Part shown: piece by piece, positions 1 through 5,338 of the stretch
Numbering within the stretch: the first letter of the stretch is position 1
Layout of the letters: every line of letters starts with the position of its first letter
DNA from: a virus
DNA length: 27,706 nucleotides
IMG/VR virus record: IMGVR_UViG_3300029448_000326
Span: 1-27,706 of that record
Strand: one strand, 5' to 3'
Translations under genes and position numbers: made by a program
The notes under the pieces: generated by a model
Told to the model about the DNA's origin: nothing
Database searches by the model: none
Seen by the model: the letters and a program-made list of their open reading frames with translations, nothing else

Positions 1-10
1 GTTTTTTCAT
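1..10 (-). CDS. Start of a leftward gene cut by the window edge
   Basis: Only the first three codons are visible (Met-Lys-Lys) on the reverse strand. The start is supported by a purine-rich AGAGAG element just upstream and by a leader almost identical to the one preceding the 74-292 gene, with the same 15-nt spacing from the 18-bp palindrome to the ATG. The product cannot be identified. It would be the next gene of a leftward operon after 74-292. Confidence 0.5.
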
Positions 11-25
11 CGTTTGCTCTCTTTC

Positions 26-66
26 TGAATAAATAAATATTCATGATTACTCAAATAGAGTAATCA
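26..66 (-). promoter_or_regulatory. Composite leader 1: stem-loop plus 18-bp palindrome
   Basis: Reading leftward, a perfect 9-bp stem (TGATTACTC / GAGTAATCA, loop of 5, 44-66) directly abuts the palindrome TGAATA-N6-TATTCA at 26-43. Fifteen bases separate the palindrome from the ATG at 10, and an AGAGAGCAAA ribosome-binding region fills that space. The same arrangement recurs at 308-353. It could be a repressor operator, an RNA-processing site or a translational operator. The structure is seen directly; the function is inference. Confidence 0.5.
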
Positions 67-73
67 AAAGTAT

Positions 74-292
74 TTATTTGATTTGGTCTCTCAAAGATTT
101 TAAATAAATTCTATGACGTTTTATGTCAAAAATTTTTGACAGTCTTTTATAATAACGCCATTTTTTTTTGAGTTCTTCACGTTCTGCACCGTCAGCTTTG
201 ATTTGTAAGTCAAAATATTCTGAACTCTTTTTAAATAGTAAAGACTCTACATTTAATAGATCGATTTCCGTTAATTTAGTGCTTATAGTCAT
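74..292 (-). CDS. Small helical basic protein of unknown function
   Basis: A 72-residue reading frame starts at an ATG preceded by a strong AAAGGAG ribosome binding site 6 nt upstream, which makes it real rather than a chance ORF. The product is rich in Lys, Arg, Glu and Leu, has no Cys, and is predicted by eye to be mostly helical with charged segments (EREELKKKWRYYKRLSK). No family is recognised. It is the first visible gene of a leftward unit that continues to the cut gene at 1-10 and is opposite in direction to all the late genes. That orientation suggests an early, regulatory or host-takeover role, but this is inference. The rightward frame over 168-407 is a shadow of it. Confidence 0.7.
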   Translation of the reverse strand: MTISTKLTEIDLLNVESLLFKKSSEYFDLQIKADGAEREELKKKWRYYKRLSKIFDIKRHRIYLKSLRDQIK

Positions 293-307
293 TATTTGCT
301 CCTTTTC

Positions 308-353
308 TGAATACTTACGTATTCATAATAAGGCCAACTTAGTGACCTTATTA
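308..353 (-). promoter_or_regulatory. Composite leader 2: stem-loop plus 18-bp palindrome
   Basis: Reading leftward, a perfect 8-bp stem (TAATAAGG / CCTTATTA, loop of 12, 326-353) abuts TGAATA-N6-TATTCA at 308-325. That is followed by GAAAAGGAGCAAA and the ATG at 292, again exactly 15 nt from the palindrome. The palindrome, the ribosome-binding segment and the spacing match leader 1, while the stem sequences differ. Conserved layout with a changed stem sequence suggests selection on structure. Confidence 0.55.
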
Positions 354-385
354 AAAATACATAAAGATTTTCTGTTTGACTGTTT

Positions 386-660
386 CCTTATCGGTGTCAC
401 CGATTAGAGCCCTTTGCTCTGTAGACTCCCTCTAAGCGTTTCAAGATAAGGTTTGGAAGCTTACCTCGATTGGTTCGAGTTATCTATGCACTAAGAGACG
501 AGTATGTAGTGTCTAGCCTTAGCAACCCACAAGGACCTCAAGAAGAGGCTACCCCCAAATTTAATTGGTTAAGTGTTTTAGCACCTTAGACCCAATGGCT
601 AGAATATCGTGGGCATTAGACCTATCCTCAAATGAGGTGCTTGGCTTATTGTTTTCTAGC
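386..660 (+). ncRNA. Candidate structured non-coding RNA
   Basis: This stretch is visibly less AT-rich than its surroundings, has no good ORF, and is dense in stems. The stems are: CCTTATC 386-392 with GATAAGG 445-451; AGAGC 406-410 with GCTCT 416-420; CTCGA 465-469 with TCGAG 475-479; CACTA 489-493 with TAGTG 507-511; TAGCCT 514-519 with AGGCTA 546-551; ATTGG 564-568 with CCAAT 592-596, with an inner TAAG/CTTA; and GCTAGAA 598-604 with TTCTAGC 654-660. The last encloses GGGCA/TGCTT (611-615/638-642) and CCTC-AAAT-GAGG (626-637). The two G-U pairs in GGGCA/TGCTT only work on the plus strand. It matches no RNA class I can name: no tmRNA, RNase P or tRNA signatures were found. Ends are approximate. 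Confidence 0.4.
390..404. promoter_or_regulatory. 15-bp palindrome ATCGGTG-T-CACCGAT
   Basis: Perfect 7-bp arms with a single central base. As DNA it is a plausible dimeric repressor site lying between the leftward genes and the candidate RNA. As RNA it would form a 5-bp hairpin that competes for bases 390-392 with the long-range stem 386-392/445-451. The role is not known. Confidence 0.35.
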
Positions 661-861
661 GTGGTTTCTAAAGTATGGTTTGTCATTGTTAAAAAGAATA
701 CTGATTTTTATCGAAAAGTAAAATAAATTATTATAAAAAAAGATAAAAATATTAAAAAAAATGAAAAAAAGTTGAAGTTATCCACAGGCATTTTTTTGCG
801 TTTTTAGAGCGTTTTAAAAAGGTCCGTGTATGATTTTATATGATAATTTATTATATGCTCT
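661..861. other. AT-rich non-coding segment with DnaA-box match
   Basis: No supportable gene lies here. Bases 700-775 are almost pure A/T. At 778-786 is TTATCCACA, an exact match to the bacterial DnaA-box consensus. At 838-856 is an AT-only imperfect inverted repeat (ATATGATAA / TTATTATAT, one G-T pair). This combination resembles a replication origin, but one 9-base match is about what chance would give in a window this long, so the call is weak. Confidence 0.25.
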
Positions 862-1059
862 ATGGCTCTTAAAAGGGATTTAAAGGCTATTTTTTTTATG
901 GGAAGTTGTTATAATTTATTGCAAATTGCGACAGGGACCGTTGACCGTGGACAGAATACGAACAAACAAAGTACGAACAAAATAGACACACCTTCACAGT
1001 ACTTAGGTTTTTTTGAAAAAATAAAAATAAAAAAGAAAAATATTTTAAAACAAGTGTGA
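862..1059 (+). CDS. Doubtful 65-residue ORF
   Basis: An open frame of 65 codons with no ribosome binding site before its ATG, a hydrophobic patch near residues 10-22, and a Lys/Ile-rich C-terminus that simply mirrors the A-rich DNA. It contains a 15-nt direct repeat (TACGAACAAA at 957 and 972) and its last bases run into the AGTGTGA repeat cluster. No family is recognised. I think it is more likely non-coding control sequence than a gene. If so, 293-1286 is an unusually long gene-free stretch for this compact genome. Confidence 0.2.
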   Translation: MALKRDLKAIFFMGSCYNLLQIATGTVDRGQNTNKQSTNKIDTPSQYLGFFEKIKIKKKNILKQV

Positions 1060-1142
1060 TAGTGTCCGCTTAACGGTTTTAACTTTAATTAGGTGGGTTT
1101 TACCCATCACACTTCTCATTTTTAGTAGTGTGCATAGTGTGA
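1052..1142. repeat. Cluster of AGTGTGA direct and inverted repeats
   Basis: AAGTGTGAT (1052-1060) and ATCACACTT (1106-1114) form a perfect 9-bp inverted repeat. AGTGTGA recurs at 1136-1142 and pairs with TCACACT 1107-1113. A near copy, AGTGTGC, sits at 1127-1133. Between them GGTGGGT-TTT-ACCCATC (1092-1108) forms a tight hairpin with one G-U pair. The block lies upstream of the nuclease gene and could be an operator array or competing RNA stems. Confidence 0.4.
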
Positions 1143-1286
1143 AGGGTGGTTGTTGATTTTATTGGCTTTTTTGATCCCCTAGGTAATTGAACACTTTTTC
1201 CAAATTGATTATTTTAAAAGAAGATCTTGAAAATTCTCTAGTACCAAATTGTTTAAATATCTGTAAAGTGACACGGTGTATTTTTA

Positions 1287-1679
1287 ATGAGTGCTGAAAA
1301 GAATTTATATAAAATGGTAAAAGAAAAATTACCTGATTTTAACCCCATAAGGATTGAAACAACTACAATAAATGGCTTCCCTGATTTAATTTTGTTTAAC
1401 GAAAATAAAAACCCTATCTTTATTGAATGTAAGGTTTGTGAACGTTCTAGACTGTTGCAGTCTCTCAGGCCCCACCAAAAAGCATTTCATCACAAATACA
1501 AACATATTATGAACGGATTGTTTATCTTACAAAGGTCCCTCAAAGAGAGGGCCTTTTTTCTGTATAGATCGGACCAATTGGACTTCTTGACAGAAAACGT
1601 TGTAAATGAACCACTTTGCACGGTCCACGTGGGTCAACCATGGTCCCTGATGCGTGTTTTTTTGAACCATGACCACTAG
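1287..1679 (+). CDS. PD-(D/E)XK nuclease, VRR-NUC-like
   Basis: The 130-residue product has the small-nuclease core: GFPDLIL with Asp33, FIECKV with Glu47 and Lys49, then LRPHQKAFH with Gln64 and His63. This order (PD, ExK, downstream Q) is that of the VRR-NUC and Holliday-junction-resolvase-like branch of the PD-(D/E)XK superfamily. In phages such enzymes cut branched or junction DNA, for instance before packaging. It lies directly before the terminase genes, which fits that job. There is no clear ribosome binding site, and Met10 is an alternative start. Residues 83-91 are encoded by a terminator-like hairpin. All core catalytic residues lie upstream of the hairpin, so a product ending there would keep the active site but lose about 45 residues. 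Confidence 0.75.
   Translation: MSAEKNLYKMVKEKLPDFNPIRIETTTINGFPDLILFNENKNPIFIECKVCERSRLLQSLRPHQKAFHHKYKHIMNGLFILQRSLKERAFFLYRSDQLDFLTENVVNEPLCTVHVGQPWSLMRVFLNHDH
1531..1559 (+). terminator. Intrinsic-terminator-like hairpin inside the nuclease gene
   Basis: GG(T)CCCTC pairs with GAGGGCC around a 5-base loop with one bulged T, flanked by AAA upstream and a run of six T downstream. By sequence it is a textbook rho-independent terminator on the rightward strand, yet it sits in the middle of the 1287-1679 reading frame. Efficiency in the presence of translating ribosomes is unknown. Confidence 0.45.
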
Positions 1680-1784
1680 ATCTAGACCATATAATAAACG
1701 AAACGCTAAAAACGTTGATAAATATAGCTATTATTGGCCCTATAATATAGATTATGCAACAAATATCCTAGGTACTTAGACCAA

Positions 1785-1916
1785 ATGAAAACGTCAATTA
1801 AATCAACAATTACCGGACCCCCAAAATTTGGGCCCGTTCCGCACGACCCTGGCCTTGTCCTGGCCACATACACACACTATAGGAGTAAAAAATGCACACA
1901 GACTATTCAAAACTAG
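1785..1916 (+). CDS. Possible 43-residue ORF overlapping the terL start
   Basis: The ATG at 1785 opens 43 codons with a Gly/Pro-rich centre (ITGPPKFGPVPHDPGLVLA), ending 25 bases inside terL in another frame. The DNA is clearly more GC-rich than the flanks and holds a palindrome CCCAAA-A-TTTGGG (1820-1832) and repeated CCTGGCC/CTTGTCCTGGCC elements. No ribosome binding site stands out (only AGG about 12 nt upstream). It may be a leader peptide coupled to terL, or the bases may be constrained as RNA or promoter. No family is recognised with certainty. Confidence 0.3.
   Translation: MKTSIKSTITGPPKFGPVPHDPGLVLATYTHYRSKKCTQTIQN
1865..1887 (+). promoter_or_regulatory. T7-type promoter-like core before terL
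   Basis: CACTATAGG at 1875-1883 is identical to positions -7 to +2 of the T7 class III promoter consensus; the upstream half does not match well. Transcription from the G at 1882 would leave a leader of only about ten bases and would consume most of the terL ribosome binding site (AGGAG 1881-1885). No phage RNA polymerase is visible in the window, so this is only suggestive. Confidence 0.25.
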
Positions 1917-3361
1917 ATCCTAATCAATTAAAGGCGATGATATTGCTTAGAAAGAGAGTGGAACAAGAACAAGCACGTGGTACTTTCATGCGATTTGTTA
2001 AATCTATGTGGCCTGAGTTTGTAGAAGGACCACATCACAAGAAGATTGCAGAAAAATTTCAAAAGTTTTTGACAGGAAAGAATCAAAGGTTGATTGTGAA
2101 CATGCCTCCACGACACACAAAAAGTGAGTTTGCCTCATTTTTATTCCCGGCATGGATGATAGGGCAAAATCCCCGACTAAAAATTATTCAAGCGACTCAC
2201 ACAGGTGAACTTGCTATTCGATTTGGTAGAAAAGTTAGAAACTTAATGAACACCAAAGAGTATCGTGGAGTATTTCCTGATGTATCTCTTAGAACTGATA
2301 ACCAAGCAGCAGGAAGATGGGAAACTAACCTTGGAGGTGAGTATTTCGCGGCAGGTGTTGGTGGTGCGATAACAGGAAGAGGTGCTGACCTACTAATTAT
2401 CGATGATCCTCACTCAGAACAAGATGCTTTGTCTGATACAGCCATGGATAACGCCTACGAATGGTACACATCAGGACCTAGACAGCGTATGCAACCTGGG
2501 GGAAGTATTGTTATTGTTATGACTCGTTGGTCAAACAAGGATCTTACAGGAAATTTGATTAAAAAGATGGGAGATATGAAAGCAGACAAGTGGGATGTCA
2601 TAGAATTCCCGGCAATTTTAGATGATGATGACGAAAAGAAGAGAAAACCTATTTGGCCACAGTATTGGAAGCTTAATGAGCTTGATAAAGTAAAAGCTTC
2701 TCTTGTTCCAACCAAGTGGAGCGCACAATGGCAACAAAATCCTACTTTTGATGGCACAAGTATCATTAAACGTGAATGGTGGAACATTTGGAAAAAGGAT
2801 GACCCACCTGAGTGTGCTTATACTATTCAAAGTTATGATACTGCTTTCTCAAAAAAGGAGTCTGCTGACTATTCAGCTATTACAACTTGGGGAGTGTTTC
2901 ATCCAAACGAAGGAACTGAGACTCATTTGATATTATTGAACTCTCGAAAAGGTAGATGGGATTTTCCTGAGCTTAAACAGGTCGCAAAGGAACAACTTCA
3001 GATATACAACCCTGATAGTGTGATTATTGAAGCAAAAGCATCAGGGACACCCTTGATACAGGAGCTCAGGCGATTTGGAGTGTACGCTCAAGCTTTCTCT
3101 CCTAACCGTGGTATGGATAAACATGTTCGATTAAATTCTGTTTCCCCTATCTTTGAAGCTGGCCACGTATGGAGAACAGAGCACGATTGGGCTGAAGAAG
3201 TGCAAGAAGAGTTAGCATCTTTTCCTTATGGAGAACACGATGATCTTGTTGACGCAACCACCTTAGCACTGTTAAGATACAGGCAGGGAAGCTTTATTTC
3301 TTTGCATGATGACGAAGATGACATGGAAGGAAGAGAAAAACGAAAATATGAGTACTATTAA
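1892..3361 (+). CDS. terL: Terminase large subunit
   Basis: This is the motor ATPase and headful nuclease that packages DNA into the prohead through the portal. The 489-residue length is normal for the family. The ATPase half has a Walker-A-like MPPRHTKS at 71-78 and Walker B LLIIDD at 167-172, followed by the coupling region IVIVMTRW (206-213). The RNase-H-fold nuclease half has SYDTA (Asp316), IIEAK (Glu380) and HDDLVDA (Asp450, Asp451, Asp454), the expected acidic triad positions. The start is supported by AGGAG 6 nt upstream. It is followed by an overlapping small-terminase-like gene, the reverse of the common order. The C-terminal tail is acidic, then basic (DDEDDMEGREKRKYEYY). Confidence 0.95.
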   Translation: MHTDYSKLDPNQLKAMILLRKRVEQEQARGTFMRFVKSMWPEFVEGPHHKKIAEKFQKFLTGKNQRLIVNMPPRHTKSEFASFLFPAWMIGQNPRLKIIQATHTGELAIRFGRKVRNLMNTKEYRGVFPDVSLRTDNQAAGRWETNLGGEYFAAGVGGAITGRGADLLIIDDPHSEQDALSDTAMDNAYEWYTSGPRQRMQPGGSIVIVMTRWSNKDLTGNLIKKMGDMKADKWDVIEFPAILDDDDEKKRKPIWPQYWKLNELDKVKASLVPTKWSAQWQQNPTFDGTSIIKREWWNIWKKDDPPECAYTIQSYDTAFSKKESADYSAITTWGVFHPNEGTETHLILLNSRKGRWDFPELKQVAKEQLQIYNPDSVIIEAKASGTPLIQELRRFGVYAQAFSPNRGMDKHVRLNSVSPIFEAGHVWRTEHDWAEEVQEELASFPYGEHDDLVDATTLALLRYRQGSFISLHDDEDDMEGREKRKYEYY

Positions 3362-3875
3362 AAAATTAATTAATCCTGATGACAGGAGACTTAAACAAAA
3401 GCTGACACCAAAGCAGATGATTTTTGTTTATGAGTATGTTCATAAAGTTCTTCTCGGTGAATGTTCCGCGGCCGAAGCAGCACGGAAAGCGGGCTATTCA
3501 ATGAACCGTGCACGTCAAACTGCTACTGATCTAATGAATCCTCAATTAAATCCTTTCGTAGTGGAGGCTGTTAATGAGATGAAACAAGATCTGCATCAAA
3601 TGTATGGAGTGTCTACTGCATCTCATTTGGCCTCCTTAAAACAAATTAGAGAGGAAGCAAGAGAACATAAACACTATTCGGCGGCCGTGGCTGCTGAAGT
3701 CAACAGAGGTAAAGTTGCTGGCTTTTACGATAACAAAGTTCAAAGCGACACTCCTCTAGAAAACATGAGTAAAGACGAATTGATAAAAGTTTTAGAGAAC
3801 TATGACAAGCATGGTATCACTCATGATACAAAATTAATTATTGACGATGATAAAGATGCTATGACAGGTAACTAA
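3348..3875 (+). CDS. terS: Terminase small subunit-like DNA-binding protein
   Basis: I take the ATG at 3348, which overlaps the terL end by 14 bases and gives 175 residues starting MSTIKKL. An ATG 42 bases earlier would put coding sequence deep inside terL and has no better ribosome site. Near the N-terminus LTPKQMIFVYEYV, AAEAARKAGYS and ARQTATDLMNPQLNPFV form the helix-turn-helix pattern of small terminases (phage homologues of the Terminase_2 type), which recognise pac/cos DNA. A helical middle section (MKQDLHQMYGV, KQIREEAREHKHYSAAVAAEVNRGKVAG) would serve for ring assembly. The acidic tail (IIDDDKDAMTGN) may contact TerL. Position right behind terL supports the assignment. It is not proven. 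Confidence 0.7.
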   Translation: MSTIKKLINPDDRRLKQKLTPKQMIFVYEYVHKVLLGECSAAEAARKAGYSMNRARQTATDLMNPQLNPFVVEAVNEMKQDLHQMYGVSTASHLASLKQIREEAREHKHYSAAVAAEVNRGKVAGFYDNKVQSDTPLENMSKDELIKVLENYDKHGITHDTKLIIDDDKDAMTGN

Positions 3876-3876
3876 G

Positions 3877-5310
3877 ATGATTCAATATATTACTAATCCC
3901 GCGATCCTCGGGCCGTTGCTCGTGGCCACTGTGGGAGCGCAACAAGCTAGTCAGATACAACGAAACTTGGCCCTCGGTAATATAACTTTAGATAATGTAT
4001 ACGATATCATAGAAAATTTTGCGGCGCCAAATGCACTCAACTTTTTAAAAGATTTAGATAAGTCCAATAACTTACCACCAAAAAAAGATGACGAAGATCC
4101 AAAGACACCTGACAATGATCCATTGGACTTGCTCAACCTTATAAATACTGATAGAAAGGAAGAAGATGAAACAAAGCCTATTACAACTAGCCAAAACAAA
4201 GAGATTAAAGAATCAGTCTCGTCCAATCTCGAATCGCAAACCACGGACCGTGGATCAGGCATACAGCAATCTAACCAAGGAAGAGAAACAACGGTTAGTG
4301 GCCAATTACCTCTAGTCAAAGCTTCTCAAGAACAAGGCGTTACTTTCTTTTCTGATATTTTAGGAGGAGAACTTTATGTTCCTAAAAAAGATTATGAGCA
4401 GTTTGTTGATACTTCTGACGCTTTGGAAGCAACAGAGATCTTCAATGAGAAGAGAACAGGTAATTTTGAAAATCACATCTACACTTCTATTCCTGTTTTT
4501 AAAGAAGCTCAGATAGCAACTGCTGAAGCAATATCAAAGACTCTTCCTAAAGGAGGAACTATTATTGATATTGGAGGAACCGAAGGAGGTTTTATAAATA
4601 CGATAGCAGAACTTAATCCTGATATCGAAGGTATCGTTTTAGATCCTAATCCTAAAGCTCAAGAATCTTTTCTAAATCAGAACCTTCCTAACACAGAATT
4701 TATTCGTGAAGCGTTTACAACTAATCCTGAAGAGTTTGGTAAATATGCTTTTACAGAGGAAGGAGTAGATATCGACTACTTTGATCCTAATGAGATTCCT
4801 GATAATTCTGTTGATGCTTTCTCAGAGAAAATGGTATTTCAATTTATTGATAACGAGAGAGCTTCTAAAGTTAAATTGATTGCTGACAAACTAACAGATA
4901 CTGGCTTTGCTGTCTTTGAAGAAAAATTTTTTACATCTAAACAAGATCCTGTGTGGAATGCTAATGAGGCAAAGAAGAACGAGTTTAAATCTCAGTATTA
5001 CGATTCTCAACAAATAACTGAAAAAGAAGAGGTTGTTTTGACAGGTATGAATGAGAGACAGGTGACTTCTGAATCTTTTGAAAAGGTGTTAATGAATAAC
5101 TTTAACAATGTAGTTCAGTATTGGGATTCAGGAAACTTTGGAGGATATGTTGTTTCTGACAGCGCAGATACAATTACAAAATTTTTAGATAATATGGTGG
5201 ATCTTAACAGTGACTTTTCTAATGTGGAAACCCCTAGATATGTAACCCCTAAAATAGACAAAAAGAAAAGAGGAGGACCTATTTCTATTCCAAAAATAGA
5301 CATGTTGTAA
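3877..5310 (+). CDS. CmoA-like SAM-dependent methyltransferase with long N-terminal tail
   Basis: The protein has 477 residues. Residues 1-25 are hydrophobic, and 60-150 are polar and probably disordered (runs of D/E/K/P/Q/T/S). From about 185 it resembles class I methyltransferases of the CmoA group: FNEKRTGNFENHIYTSIP (compare the FDExVAxxFPDMIxxSxPGY signature of CmoA), SAM motif I TIIDIGGTEGG at 228-238, acidic motif II LDPN with Asp256, and DNSVDAFSEKMVFQF near 309-323. The C-terminus ends with a basic stretch then RGGPISIP. The substrate is unknown. It lies between terS and portal, one base after terS, so it is co-expressed with packaging and head genes and could modify DNA, a virion protein or a host tRNA. 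The SAM-binding fold is well supported; the target is not. Confidence 0.7.
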   Translation: MIQYITNPAILGPLLVATVGAQQASQIQRNLALGNITLDNVYDIIENFAAPNALNFLKDLDKSNNLPPKKDDEDPKTPDNDPLDLLNLINTDRKEEDETKPITTSQNKEIKESVSSNLESQTTDRGSGIQQSNQGRETTVSGQLPLVKASQEQGVTFFSDILGGELYVPKKDYEQFVDTSDALEATEIFNEKRTGNFENHIYTSIPVFKEAQIATAEAISKTLPKGGTIIDIGGTEGGFINTIAELNPDIEGIVLDPNPKAQESFLNQNLPNTEFIREAFTTNPEEFGKYAFTEEGVDIDYFDPNEIPDNSVDAFSEKMVFQFIDNERASKVKLIADKLTDTGFAVFEEKFFTSKQDPVWNANEAKKNEFKSQYYDSQQITEKEEVVLTGMNERQVTSESFEKVLMNNFNNVVQYWDSGNFGGYVVSDSADTITKFLDNMVDLNSDFSNVETPRYVTPKIDKKKRGGPISIPKIDML

Positions 5311-5338
5311 AAGGCTAATTAGGTGGTATAAATAAAAA

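Noticed and set aside
168-407. 79-residue rightward ORF
   Set aside because: It lies over the leftward 74-292 gene, which has the strong ribosome site; the rightward frame has none and looks like a reverse-strand shadow.
460-485. tRNA T-arm-like GGTTCGAG sequence
   Set aside because: The bases after the loop do not complete the T-stem, and no acceptor or anticodon arm could be placed; it fits better as the CTCGA/TCGAG hairpin of the candidate RNA.
3306-3347. Upstream ATG for the terS-like gene
   Set aside because: It would encode an acidic/charged stretch inside terL with no better ribosome site; the start at 3348 fits the family length and gives the usual short overlap.
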